Source: Hydrangea macrophylla (Eukaryota; Streptophyta; Magnoliopsida; Cornales; Hydrangeaceae). Taken from it: a stretch of DNA of 64,000 nt. A program made the translations under genes and the position numbers. The DNA is taken from NCBI GenBank assembly GCA_033977485.1, contig CM066998.1:31559501-31623500 (forward strand). Reading direction: 5' to 3'. The stretch's first letter is position 1. Each line of letters begins with the position of its first letter. Shown in pieces: positions 45,456-58,299 of the stretch. Under the pieces are notes generated by a model that did no database searches, was not told the origin of the DNA, and was given only the letters and a program-made list of their open reading frames with translations.

Positions 45456-47045
45456 GTCAGCCTAGTGAATTAGTTAGGCGGTTTTACCTCTAGATGCCAA
45501 TAGCCTGAAATTAGGGAAGTAGAGTCTGTTTAGGAAAGAATCTGGTCATATTCCACTGGATATGAAGGGATAAGCTTAAAGATTTCGGGATTGAATCAAT
45601 CAGGATAGGGACAAGGAAAGAGTTGGAAATTGGAAAGAATTCTGCCATATCTTGCTTGGGGCGCAATTCAAGGAGTCCTTACCATACTTGAACTAATAAT
45701 GGCTGCTACAATTAGGGAAGCAGGCCAACTGTGCAGAAGCATCCAACCCTGCGGTCTCTGCATCCATAGCAATTAGGTATGCCCTTGTTGTTTTCTTTCT
45801 ATTGTTTTCGTTCTTTTAAACAATCAGAGCCTGTTCTGATTTTGTTCTCTAATTCTTTTGTGGTTATTTTCCAAACACGCTTAATAAAATATCTTCGTAT
45901 TTTATTACTTGTTTCTGATTCTTTATCTAGTAAACTCTGCACTAATTGACTTGTTCGCTTCAGTACTGCCATAGAACTTTTGGTGGGGGTACTTTTCTAC
46001 TCACCTCATCCAATCACCTGATTAGAAGTCAGATTCAATAAGCCTTGTGTATCACTCACACAAGTAGTTTATGAAATTAGTTTACACACACCGAGCCCAT
46101 TTGACTCTGGCACGCCCGCACAAAACTACAAGCAAATAAGTATGTAGAACTTACCTTTGAAAATCGACTTATAAAGTAAAGTTGTACAAGAGCTAGTATA
46201 TACACAACTAAGGCCTTAACCAATGTGGGACTCCCGTTAGATAAAACTAAAAATCAAGTAGTGAAAATTAAGTATTGCATTATTAGTACTGAAAAATTTT
46301 AAGCTATTGAATTTGCAATTATAAAAATAGTATTGCAAGTAATGAAATAGACTATATTCAATCATTACTTTCAGTAGAACTTTTTTAATTAAAGTTTTCA
46401 ACAAATTATGACTGCTTTTTCAATGAAATACATTATCATAACACAAAAAAAAATGCAAAATTTTTTTATTTTTAGAACTTGATTAAGTCATCAAACACAC
46501 CTTAGAACCGAAAAAATATTCCTTTTAATTATAATAACATTGTCATAAGAATTTTTACCTATAGCAAAGATACTTATGTTAAATGTCGATTTAGTATATA
46601 TGTGGATCTTCATAGTTTTTTAAAATGATCATTATAGTTTTTGAAGCTGCTATAACTAGGTCACACCAGATTATCTAAATTGTAGTTCATGGAGTTAGTG
46701 TGGTTGTGGGTCACACCAGATTATCTGTGGTATAGTTCCTATGGGCTGAAAGTTCTGGTTGACAATCTTGTCTGAAATTGTGGTCTATAAAAGCCCATAG
46801 CCGAACCTAAGCCCATTCCTATGTGGAGGCTTTATACATTTTGACATCATTGAACTGATAGATCATGCAGCAGCAATACCCCGGATTATGGTTTCTCAAA
46901 TTTGGTTTCTAAATTCTTTCAAGTCCGGCAACACTTGTATGATGTGCATCACAGCGTATGATAGCGGTGGGTGATACAACATCCCATAATATTTATGTGG
47001 TACAACTGATAAAAAAAAGTTTAATCTAATAAAAGGTTTTTTTTT
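45456..47045. other. Unassigned sequence with an LTR-like tail
   Basis: At about 45880-45980, AATAAAATATCTTCGTATTT is followed by a pyrimidine-rich stretch and then CTTTTGGTGGGGGTAC, reminiscent of an LTR end and primer or purine tract, but no second copy is present. CCAATGTGGGACT at about 46221 is a phrase often seen in plant repeats. No gene is supported. Confidence 0.3.
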
Positions 47046-48090
47046 TTTGGTTTAGAAATATTAGATGAGATCCATAGTTAAAAAATATTGTTATTTAAGG
47101 ACAATTAATTATCTCACTTTGATTTAGGTCTCTAACTAAATAAATATCTTAAACAAAAAGATAAAATAAAATCAAATTCCTACATTACCCTTGTCACATG
47201 TGCCACACACACCCCAGAAATTCCAAAATGAATCACAACATGTGAGTGCACGTGCCCCATAAAAATTCCTAAAAGGAATCACACATGCATGCACTTCACG
47301 CCCAGTCTTATTTTCCAACTCACTGGCACCGTGTGAGTGCACACAAAATTTTAAACCTTCATAGCTTTTAATCTACAACTCCAATATTTACAAATTTTAT
47401 ACCGTTAAAATCGTGTCGACGAGAGCTACAAAACTATTACTATTGTTGATATGTTTTGAACAAAAAAAAAAAACTCCAATTTTTTACATGCCTTGACAGC
47501 CTTGCTCCTCAAATGGTGAAATTCACCACTTTGAATGTGCAAAAATTTCATTAGTTTTGACACCCAGAATTGAAAGTGGTGATATTTCACCATTGTTTTA
47601 AAATGTACTCAAAACAATGGCGAAATAGTGGTGAAATAACATTACTATTTTAAAATGTGTTCAAAATAGTATTGAAATTTCACCTTTTGAAATGTAGTGA
47701 AACAGTGGTGAAATTTTATCACTTTTTAAGAACAAGGTTGTTAAGGTATGTAAAAATAATAATTTTGCTCAAAACATACTAGTTTTATAGCTCTCGTCTA
47801 CACGATTTCAATAGTATAAATTTTGCAAAAAATAGAGCTGTAGATCAAAAGTTATGAAAGATTAAAGTTTAAAAAATAATTTTGAAATGAGGTTTTACTT
47901 GGTAAAACCACTCACACAGTGTGAGTGGCGGGGAATGCTTGGGGGCCGCGTGACACACTCCTGTGGCTGGTGGAATGTGATCGTTGGAATTTAAAAATGC
48001 TAGTGTGTGGTGCTCGAGGTGAGCTCGTCCAAAACAAAAAATTTGAGGGACTTAAACCAACATTTTTTTTAAGTTGTCCTTAAACCAACA
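47046..48090. mobile_element. Foldback element, about 1 kb
   Basis: The left arm (47350-47465) contains ATAGCTTTTAATCTACAACT, AAATCGTGT, GACGAGAGCTA and ATATGTTTTGAACAAAA. The right arm (47750-47875) contains the reverse complements in reverse order (TTTTGCTCAAAACATA, TAGCTCTCGTC, ACACGATTT, AGATCAAAAGTTAT). Outer arms also pair (TTTAAGGACAA with TTGTCCTTAAA; TTTAGGTCTCT with AGGGACTTAAA). No coding sequence is seen. Superfamily unknown because terminal duplications are not clear. Confidence 0.65.
47505..47735. repeat. GGTGAAAT palindromic cluster in the foldback centre
   Basis: Repeated GTGGTGAAAT and ATTTCACCAT-type words in both orientations (GGTGAAATTCACC, GGTGATATTTCACC) form several short hairpins between the arms. 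Confidence 0.6.
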
Positions 48091-49307
48091 TTTTTATTTT
48101 ATTTTTTTTATTTTTTTTTTACATTTTTTTAAAGCTAAAAACTCTCTAATTCCTACAGCACCATCATATGCTAAAAATATCATCTCTTTTTTTTTTTTTT
48201 GGTGAGGGAAAAATTCTAATAAATCTCTACAAAAAGTCACATTTTAAAAACATATTTTATTCTTGTACAGATGCCAAACAAGCTATTATTATGTGAGAAA
48301 TTAGAGCTTCTCCAATACAACTTATCCCTCGTGCTATAGTCAAATTATAGTAGGAACTCTGAAAACCACATTTCCAATGCACATTGTATCCACAGCTCAA
48401 AAAATAACAATGCTATATTTTTTAGATGAGAGGTAGTAAAACGATTATAGTGGGGTTTTTTTTTTTTTTTCTTTGGGTTTTATTTTGTATTCATATTATA
48501 ATTTGACTTTTGCATTCATACCAATGAATTTGTGTACAAAATACATTAACTAGTGTGTACTACAAGAGTAACTATTGTGCTCTAAAGAAAGGAACTTTCT
48601 TTGAAATGTATTTGGAGTAGAGATGTCAACTTACAATATTTTTTCACTATAGCAATATAAAAATATATATTTTGACACAGAAAAAAAAAGTATTTTGCAT
48701 TGGAAAAGCTCTTAACCTTGTGGTTATATATCTCATGTATATATGAAGAGAAAAGATAAGTTATTTTTCTTGAGTACTTATTCTATTATTTTATTTGTGA
48801 TTAATTTATGTGTACAGGTATATTTATATTGCACATATATGACACACAGATTGACCAATAATAACTTAAAACATGAAGAAATGTACTTAAAGAAAAAAAA
48901 AATGCTATCCTTAAGTTGTACAAGTTATCCCCAACTCATGACAATTGACAAGTGGAACTTGAATCCACCCGGTCCCATCAATGCCGAGCAAATTTGTGTG
49001 TGTGTTTATTTTTTAATTTTTTTTTTGTTGTGTGTGGAAAAGTCTATAATTGAACCAGAATCAATCCCGTTCTCACTTTTATTTGGTATTTCTTGTGAGA
49101 GTACTGTTGATTTGACAAAGAACCAGTTTAGAAGAGAGTTATTAGATTGAGCACAAACTCCTATAAAGTCATAATAAATTAGGGTCGCACAAATTATTTC
49201 TAACGAGTTTACAAATCAAAACTACCGGTCATGAGGCATGTCTGTAATGACACTACCCCATCACCAAAATCTTAGGTGAAACACATAGATAATTGGAAGG
49301 TCCTTTG
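48091..49307. other. Unassigned AT-rich stretch
   Basis: Poly-T and poly-A runs and no repeat partner in the window. A 135-codon frame at 48743-49150 is Lys- and Phe-rich with no recognisable domain and is probably chance. The base before the copia LTR is CCTTTG. Confidence 0.35.
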
Positions 49308-50827
49308 TGTTGGGATTGTATGCCCTTAAAGCCACTCGTTAAGACATTTTATTATTAATAAATTGAATTTATTATTGATTGTTATTACATATTATGGGCA
49401 TACCTGTATCATTTCAATACATGAGCAGTGTATAGATGTGTCCTCAAGTTGAATTGTAGATGATCTAGGCGTATGGAAATGATTCACACACGGGAGTTCA
49501 TGATCATCAATTCCTTTCAACTTGAAACTTAGTTCACAGTTAGTATGAATTTGGGACAATTCATATGGACGACTGTAACATATAGTTGCTACATGGTGGG
49601 GTGACATAACTCTGTCATTGGAGTGGATGAACTCACAACTTATATGTTAACGTGGTTGATGCGTTGAATAGGATCGCTAACTAGATTACTGCACTAAATG
49701 ACTGTTTCTTAAGTGTTTGTTTATCTAGTTCATTAAATTGTAAATTACTCTTAATTCTGAGGAGATAAACGGACTTAGCACTCTTATGCTAATTACTTTG
49801 ATATACTACATAGTGAGATATTATGATCAATACCTCGGTATGTTGGGTGATTAGTATATGAGGTCTGTGAACGTGTATCTTCAATATGAAATCCATGTTG
49901 GATAACTTTTGGATAGTTTCATTCGATCACAGAAATCTGAGTACTCAGTTGGGTTTTTCCTAAACCAGTTTGTATATATATATATATATTATTTATAATT
50001 AAATAATAATAATTTGCAAAAGGGTAGTATGCTTTTTCCATACGTGATCGATTGTGGTTAACTAGAGTTTCCAAAAGTGGTAAATAATAGGTGACCAAAA
50101 AGGTAGACAGTCAATTAATATTTTACCTTGTGTTGCTTATTAACGTGGAGGGGTATATTTGCAAAAAAATTTATTGAGTTGGGCCTTACTATAATTTCTA
50201 TTTTCTTGGAGTGCAATTACAATATTGTAGTAGGGTGTGTCTGTAATTAATCAGTTTTAGTTAGATCAAGGATTGATCAGATTGGCTAAGATGTGATTGG
50301 AAGCCAAGAAAAAGGATGGCCATCAGATTCCATCGTTGGCTCCTAACCGTAGGGTACATACTAAAGCTGTGTATGGTGTTTGTATATAACAGATTCTATT
50401 TATATATAAGTATATGGATAATTTATCTTTTTGTAAAGATAAATATATATATACATATATTAAATTTAAATTAATTTTTAATTTGAATTTAAAAGAGATT
50501 TAGTGCTACTATATCTCTGTATCCATATCTTATATATACAGTATATCTGTTAGGAAAAACTAACGTTCTGAAAATTTACATACACCATATTGAGAGCTTT
50601 GAGTGGCTTGGGAGATTCCTACCATCTTCCTACGCATCTGAAGGTTGGAGAACAACGGTGAAGGTCCGGTGGTGACAAAGGCTATACTGTATCATCTTCA
50701 ACTTCAGAGTTTGAGGTAACGAATAAAAATAACATTGTTTTACTTAATCGTTTGATTAATCAACCGCTGTGAGGATCCAGAAATTTTTTGAAATCCTTCC
50801 GCTGCATTTTCTACAATATTTCCAACA
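49308..50827 (+). mobile_element. 5' LTR of copia element E1
   Basis: Starts TGTTGGGATTG and ends TTTCCAACA. Closely similar along its length to the two E2 LTRs but with more differences and some indels. It contains TATATA-rich stretches at 49974 and about 50390, and an inverted pair TTATCTTT...AAAGATAA at about 50420. Confidence 0.9.
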
Positions 50828-51014
50828 AGTGGTATCAGAGCGGTCTCACAGATAGTTGATTGATCAAAAGGTTAAATAATAAAAGGTTCATGTATCATCA
50901 TATTTAATTCTGCATTTGAATCGTTCATAGATATGTGGTTTTTGGTTGTGTGATGATTATAATTTTTTTTTTAATTATTGGATTCCTTCAAAGCCTAGAA
51001 GTAGATCTAATGTA
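50828..51014 (+). mobile_element. Start of the E1 leader with tRNA-iMet primer site
   Basis: TGGTATCAGAGC at 50830-50841, two bases after the LTR. The leader runs until E2 interrupts it, and resumes at 59834. Confidence 0.85.
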
Positions 51015-51019
51015 ATAGG
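51015..51019. repeat. Left target duplication of E2, ATAGG
   Basis: ATAGG directly precedes TGTTGGG at 51020 and recurs at 59829-59833. Confidence 0.8.
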
Positions 51020-52552
51020 TGTTGGGATTGTATGCCCTTAAAGCCACTCGTTAAGACATTTTATTAATAATAAATTGAATTTATTATTGATTGTTATTAC
51101 ATATTATGGGTATACCTGTATCATTTCAATACATGAGCAGTGTATAGATGTGTCCTCAAGTTGAATTGTAGATGATCTAGGTGTATGGAAATGATTCACA
51201 CACGGGAGTTCATGATCATCAGTTCCTTTCAACTTGAAACTTAGTTCACAGTTAGTATGAATTTGGACAATTCATATGGACGACTGTAACATATAGTTGC
51301 TACATGGCGGGGTGACATAACTCTGTCATTGGAGTGGATGAACTCACAACTTATATGTTAACGTGGTTGATGCGTTGAACAGGATCGCTAACTAGATTAC
51401 TGCACTAAATGACTGTCTCTTAAGTGTTTGTTTATCTAGTTCATTAAATTGTAAATTACTCTTAATTCTGAGTAGATAAACGGACTTAGCACTCTTATGC
51501 TAATTACTTTGATATACTACATAGTGAGATCTTATGATCAATACCTCGGTATGTTGGGTGATTAGTATATGAGGTCTGTGAACGTGTATCTTCAATATGA
51601 AATCCATGTTGGATAACTTTTGGATAGTTTCATTCGATCACAGAAATCTGAGTACTCAGTTGGGTTTTTCCTAAACCAGTTTATATATATATATATATTA
51701 TTTATAATTAAATAATAATAATTTGCAAAAGGGTAGTATGGTCTTTCCATACGTGATCGATTGTGGATAACTAGAGTTTCCAAAAGTGGTAAATAATAGG
51801 CAACCAAAAAGGTAGACAGTCAATTAATATTTTACCTTGTGTTGCGTATTAACGTGGAGGGGTATATTTACAGATAAATTTATTGATTTGGGCCTTAATA
51901 TAATTTCTATTTTCTTGGAGTGCAATTACAGCATTGTAGTAGGGTGTGCCTGTAATTAATCAGTCTTAGTTAGATCTAGAGTTGATCAGATTGGCTAAGA
52001 TATGATTGGAAGCCAAGAAAAAGGATGGCCATCAGATCCCATCGTTGGCTCCTAACCGTAGGGTGCGTACTAAAGCTGTGTATGGTGTTTGTATATAACA
52101 GATTATATTTATATATATAAGTATATGGATAATTTATCTTTTTGTAAAGATAAATATATATATTTATATATATTAAATTTAAATTAATTTTTAATTTGAA
52201 TTTAAAAGAAATAAGAGATTTAATGCTACTATATCTCTATATCCATATCTTATATATACAGTATATCTGTTAGGAAAAATTAACGTTCTGAAAATTTACA
52301 TACACCATAGTGAGAGCTTTGAGTGGTTTGGGAGATTCCTACCATCTTCCTACGCATTTGAAGGTTGGAGAACAACGGTGAAGGTCCGGTGGTGACAAAT
52401 GCTATATACTGTATCATCTTCAACTTCAGAGTTTGAGGTAATGAATAAAAAATAATATTGTTTTACTTAATCGTTTGATTAATCAACCACTGCGAGGATC
52501 CATAAAATTTTTGAAATCCTTTCGCTGTATTTTTTTTTCAATATTTCCAACA
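51020..52552 (+). repeat. 5' LTR of E2, 1,533 bp
   Basis: TGTTGGGATTG to TTTCCAACA. It shares with the 3' LTR the variants AACAGGATCGC and GAAATAAGAGATTT that separate both from the E1 LTR. Confidence 0.9.
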
Positions 52553-52554
52553 AG

Positions 52555-52566
52555 TGGTATCAGAGC
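52555..52566 (+). other. Primer binding site of E2
   Basis: TGGTATCAGAGC, tRNA-iMet type, two bases after the LTR. Confidence 0.9.
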
Positions 52567-54306
52567 GGTTTCACAGATCGTTGATTGATCAAAAGGTTAA
52601 ATAAAAAGGTTCATGGATCATCATATTTAATTCTGCATTTGAATCGTTCATAGATATGTAGTTTTTGGTTGTGTATGATGATTGTTATTTTTTATTATTA
52701 TTGGATTCCTTCAAAGCCTAGAAGTAGATCTTATGTAGTAGGTTGTTTGGCAATTGTAAAGGGGGGTTTGGATCGAATTTCCCAAGAAAGGGCGATCCAA
52801 ATCTGTTTCACCTATGCCATTTTTTTGTATATCGAATGTATAGCTACTAGTCTGTATTAGTGTAAATCTGAGAAAAAGGAGATAAATGCCTGATCAAAGC
52901 AATGACACAGACGGAGCCGAAACAGTGGCCGGCGGCTTAAACATTTTTTTTGCTGAGAACCGGCGGCTTACACATGCGTGTGAAATATACTCTTGCTGTT
53001 TTGGTAGACTGTGTATTGGATTACTCCATGTATATCATGACATCACTTGCTGATGTCATAAGCACATGGTCTTGGGATTTGGTTTATTTTGAGTCTAACT
53101 ATCCAGGAGCTCATCAATTGGTACAACAGCAAACATGTACGGAATGTGCATGACACAGTTTGCTTCATCTGCGTTGGAATATGCCAAAGAAGATATTTCA
53201 AGCTTATCAGATTTAGTTAGATTTTATTTTTAAATTTTAAATTTTTTTTTATGGCTTGAAGGAATCCCAGCCTGTTGTGTTTATCTTTATTAGTTGCATG
53301 ATGATTATGGCTACATAATAGGATCATGATATTAATTCTGTATTTGATCCATGGACAAAAATCATGCATATTGTTGTTATCTATGCAAGTTGAAATTTGA
53401 AAAGGGTCCTAAGCAAAGTACAATTCTAATTAGATAAAGGGATTTAATTTTTCTAGTTTATCTAGAATAAAATATTTTAATAATAAAATCCTTTTAAATT
53501 AGATTATCTAGAATTCATTTGTCAAGATCATTTTATTTTTTAAAATATTAATTATTTTTCTAATAAAATAAAATTGTGACAAATATGTTTTCTAGAAATT
53601 TAGTGGGAGAAATAACCCACAAATATTTTTAATATTAAATTATATAAGGACATTTCCAAATAATTTGCATAGACAACCTCAAATAGATTCATATATATTT
53701 GTGATGTAAAATATGAATTAGTATTTAACCTCTATAATAAAAATTCAAGTGTGTGAGGGGTATAGATACAATACCCCACAGCTTTCCATGACCAACTCAA
53801 GGTAAGGGATGTTGTCACCTCGTCTCTAATTATAAAGGGCTCCCCTATGGAGGGTGTCAACATACTAAGTTACCAAGTTGAGTCAATTTTTTTTAAGCTT
53901 AAATTAGGATGAGTGGGCGTGAAATTTTTTCCCAAGAAAACACTAACCTACAAAACTAATTTGAACTTAAGGTCATGGTATACACTTGACTAAAATATGA
54001 TAGGTATTCTCCCTAAGGAGTGACAATACTTTCATATTTTAGAAGGCTAAAGATAAATTGGAAGTCACTAAATATTTGGCATTTATGTCTAGATGGTATG
54101 TTAGTGATGGGATTCCCGCTAACTAGTGGCAACATATGATCTCCCCAAGGAGCCGTGTAACCATAGAGTTAGTATTCTAATTTACTCAAATATGTAGTTG
54201 TGATTTTGTAGAGGAGATCACTAGATACTAATACATATTTGATAATAATACCCATTGGTGTACATGTATTCTTATGTGTTTATTTATGTTTTGACTTTCA
54301 GATAAA
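52567..54306 (+). mobile_element. Leader of E2
   Basis: Conserved with E1 at 52738-52820 and from 53253 to the gag ATG. Between 52821 and 53252 it is unlike the corresponding part of E1 (59911-60324). GAGGGGTATAGATA and TCCCCTATGGAGGGTGTC segments at 53755-53850 are conserved and may be structured. No leader ORF is conserved between the two elements. Confidence 0.7.
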
Positions 54307-57300
54307 ATGTCTTCATTCAACCCACTGTCAATTATCCTCAAGGAAAATAAATTATCTGGACCAAATTATGTGGATTGGAAACGTAATCTGGATATAGTGC
54401 TTACTGCTGAAGGGCATATTTCAACTGATTGTCCTGAACTTCCTGCCTTAGATTCTCCTAAAGAGGACTGTGAGCGTTATGAGCGGTGGGCAAAGGCTGA
54501 TGAGATGGCTAAGTGCTATATATTGGCATCCATGTCAAATGTCCTCCAGCACCAGCATCAGTCTATGCCTACTGCTAAAGATATAATGCTCAACCATAAG
54601 GAGATGTTTGGTGAGCATGGACGTGATGCACGTCAAATTGCATTCCGCAACCTAGTTAACACTAAGATGGCTGAGGGTACTCCAGTTCGAGACCATGTTT
54701 TAAAAATGATTGCTTACTTAAATGAACTGGAGGTCTTGGGAGCAGATCTTGATGCAGAATCCCAAGTTGATTTTATTTTGCAGTCTCTACCCGAGTCATT
54801 CAATCAGTTCAGGCTTAACTATAATATGAACAAACTTGATTACACATTACCTGGACTATTGAATGCCTTACAGGCAGCAGAGACTGTTGTAAAACCCAAG
54901 GTCAGTGTTATGGTTGCTGAGGTTTCTTCTGGGTCTAAGCCTAAGGGTAAAGGATTCGGAAAGAAGAAACCCACCAAACATCCCAAAGGTAAATTTAAGA
55001 AAAATAAGGGGAAAGGCAAGAAGGTAGTTCGGGCTGAGAATCAGGCACCTCAAGGCAAGTGCTTTGAGTGTGGAGTGAAAGGACACTGGAAGGCAAACTG
55101 CCCGGTCTATTTGGCAAAGAAGCAGGCTAAGGGAGGTATACTTCAGTCTTTTGTTATTGAGGCATATTTTGTGGCAGATTCTACTAATACCTGGTGTGTA
55201 GACTCAGGCGCCACTAACCATGTTTGCAATTCATTGCAGGGGTTCCAGGTAACCAGAAAGCTCAGTAAAGATGAGATTTACCTTTTTCTTGCATCTGATG
55301 TAAGAGTCGCAGTGGAAGCAGTAGGAGTCATGAGATTAGAGTTTGGTAGTGGTAGGGTATTAGTATTAGAATACTGTCTTTATGCACCAGAAATAAGAAG
55401 AAATTTGATTTCTGTTTCATGTCTTTCAAAATTTGGATATTCAGTGTTTTTTAGTAATAAAGTTTTAATAAAGAAGGATCATTTTATTTTGTGCTCTGGT
55501 GTTTTGCGAGATGGTTTATACTTGATATATCCTAATACCTACACTGTACATGACACTGAGACTGTTGATTCATCCAAGATATTACCATTAAAAAGGAAGG
55601 TTTCTCAAGTGAATTCAACGTATCTTTGGCACTTACGTCTTGGTCACATTAATCTGAATAGGATCCAAAGACTAGTAGCTGATGGACTTCTCACATCTCT
55701 TTCTGTCCAACCGCTACCAGTCTGCGAATCCTGTTTGGAAGGGAAAATGACTAGACGGTCATTTTCGGCCAAAGGGTTAAGAGCCAAAGAGCCGTTGGAG
55801 CTAGTTCACACGGATGTGTGTGGTCCCTTGAACATTCGAGCTAGAGGAGGCTATGAGTATTTTATCACATTCACTGATGATTACTCAAGATATGGCTATG
55901 TTTACTTAATGCATCACAAGTCTGAATCTTTTGAGAAATTCAAGGAGTTTCAGGCAGAAGTTGAGAAGCAATTAAGTAAACACATTAAGTCTCTTCGGTC
56001 TGACCGAGGAGGTGAGTACCTCTTAAGAGAGATCAAGGACTACTTAACACATCATGGGATTATATCCCAGTTAGCTGCACCTAGAACTCCCCAGCAAAAT
56101 GGTGTCGCTGAACGGAGGAACAGAACTTTACTTGACATGGTAAGATCGATGATGAGTTACTCAACTTTACCATTATCTTTCTGGGGATATGCCCTAGAGA
56201 CAGCAATGTACATTCTGAACTTAGTTCCTTCTAAGTCTGTTCCCAAGACACCTAGAGAGTTGTGGGCAGGGCGAAAGCCAAGCTTACAACACTTGCACAT
56301 TTGGGGGTGTCCTGCTTATGTGAGGAAGGGAAAGATGGATAAGTTGGAATCAAGATCAGATGTATGTTTGTTTGTTGGGTATCCAAAAAGATGTAAGGCA
56401 GGTTTATTTTATGATCCTAGAGATCAGAAGGTGTTTGTTAGTGCAAATGCTGTATTTCTGGAAGAAGATTATATAATGAACCATATACCCAAGAGTAAAA
56501 TTGTACTGCATGAATTGTCAAATGATCCAACAGTTGCCAGTCGGTATGAGCCTACTATACAGAGTGATATACCCGAGACTACACAAGTAGATCCACAGCC
56601 TGATGTTACACCAGTACCTCATCGTAGTGGGAGAGAAGTAAGACTACCTAGTAGGTACACTCTATTGTGAGAGTCTTACGAGGCTGTTCCTGATGAACAT
56701 GACCTAGATCCTTGCAACTACAATGAGGCTATTTCTGACCGAGATGCTGAGCAATGGCATATTGCTATGAAATCCGAGATGGAGTCTATGTACTCTAATC
56801 ATGTATGGGAGCTTGTAGAACCACCTGAAGGGATAAAACCCATTGGGTGCAAGTGGGTCTACAAGAGAAAGAGAGGAATGGATGGAAAGGTCTAGACCTT
56901 CAAAGCAAGGCTGGTTGCAAAAGGTTATACTCAGAAAGAAGGGATTGATTATGAGGAAACTTTTTCACCTGTTGCCATGCTTAAGTCCATTAGGATTCTC
57001 TTGTCCATAGCTGCACATCATGACTATGAGATATGGCAGATGGATGTCAAGACGGCCTTCTTGAATGGCCATCTTGAGGAAGACATCTACATGGTGCAGC
57101 CAGAGGGATTCATGGCAAGAGGCCAAGAGCACCTTGCGTGCAAATTGCATAAGTCTATTTATGGACTTAAGCAGGCTTCGCGTAGTTGGAACATTCGTTT
57201 TGATCAGGCAATCAAGTCTTTTGGTTTTGATCAAAACGTGGATGAACCGTGTGTATACAAGAGGGTTGAGGGAAGTGTAATAGTATATCTAGTTCTCTAT

Positions 57301-58284
57301 GTAGATGATATACTCCTTATTGGAAACGATGTAGGAGTTTTATCTACAGTAAAAATATGGCTCTCTAACCAGTTTTATATGAAAGACTTGGGAGAGGCTA
57401 GTTATGTCCTTGGGATCAAGATTTTGCGAGATCGCAAGAAAAGGATGTTAGGCTTATCCCAATCAGCCTACATAGATAAGATTTTGGTCAGATTTGCAAT
57501 GCAAGAGTCCAAGAAAGGCATTCTGCCTTTCAGACATGGAGTCCCTCTATCTAAGGATCAATGTCCTAAGACACCCAAGGAAGAGGAGCAAATGAGAAGG
57601 ATTCCTTATGCTTCGGCTGTAGGAAGTATCATGTATGCTATGCTATGTACTAGACCAGATATCTGTTATGCTGTAGGAATAGTCAGCAGATATCAATCTA
57701 ACCCAGGGCCAGCACACTGGCAAGCAGTAAAGCATGTCCTTAAGTATTTAAGGAGGACTAAAGATTATATGTTAATCTACGGTGGAGAGGATTTGGTTCC
57801 AGTTGGTTACACTGATTCTGATTTTCAATCAGATCATGATTCCAGAAAGTCAACTTCTGGTTATGTGTTTACGCTTGGAGGTGGAGCCATTAGTTGGAGG
57901 AGTGTAAAGCAATCTTGTATTGCTGACTCCACCATGGAGGCTGAATATGTAGCAGCCTCTGAGGCAGCAAAAGAGGCCGTATGGGTCCGAAAATTCCTCA
58001 TGGATCTAGGGGTAGTACCTTATGCGAGCTCTCCTATTGTTCTTTATTGTGATAATAGTGGAGCAGTTGCGCAGAGTAAGGACCTCAGGAACCATAAGCG
58101 TGGAAAACATATAGAGAGGAAATATCACCTGATTCGCGAGTTCGTGCAGAGAGGCGATGTCACTGTGGCCAAAATTGCATCGGCAGAAAACCTAGCAGAT
58201 CCTTTCACAAAGACACTGCCGACAAAGAAATTTGAGTCTCATGTGGATGGATTAGGAGTACGATGTAATGTCGATTGGCTTTGA
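54307..58284 (+). pseudogene. Ty1/copia Gag-Pol polyprotein, two in-frame nonsense codons
   Basis: One frame of 1,325 codons apart from TGA at 56668-56670 and TAG at 56893-56895. Gag starts [20 protein letters not shown] knuckle [14 protein letters not shown] is at residues 252-265. The protease site DSGATNH begins at residue 299. Integrase has His 442 in WHLRLGH, the CESCLEGK cysteines, catalytic Asp 503, Asp 566 (SDRGGEY) and Glu 602 (VAERRN), with 35 residues between the last two. RT has [10 protein letters not shown] and YVDD (57298-57309). RNase H has YTDSD and ADSTMEAEY. All key catalytic residues are present. The TAG is a likely CAG to TAG change and the TGA a likely GGA to TGA change. 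Compared with E1, Gag lacks three codons after AEGH. The stops separate Gag-PR-IN from RT-RH. Confidence 0.93.
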
Positions 58285-58286
58285 GT

Positions 58287-58299
58287 GCAAGTGGGAGAA
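58287..58299 (+). other. Polypurine tract of E2
   Basis: GCAAGTGGGAGAA immediately before the 3' LTR and three bases after the polyprotein stop. Confidence 0.85.

Noticed and set aside
48743..49150. 135-codon plus-strand frame
   Set aside because: AT-driven composition, no domain, no splice or promoter context that stands out.
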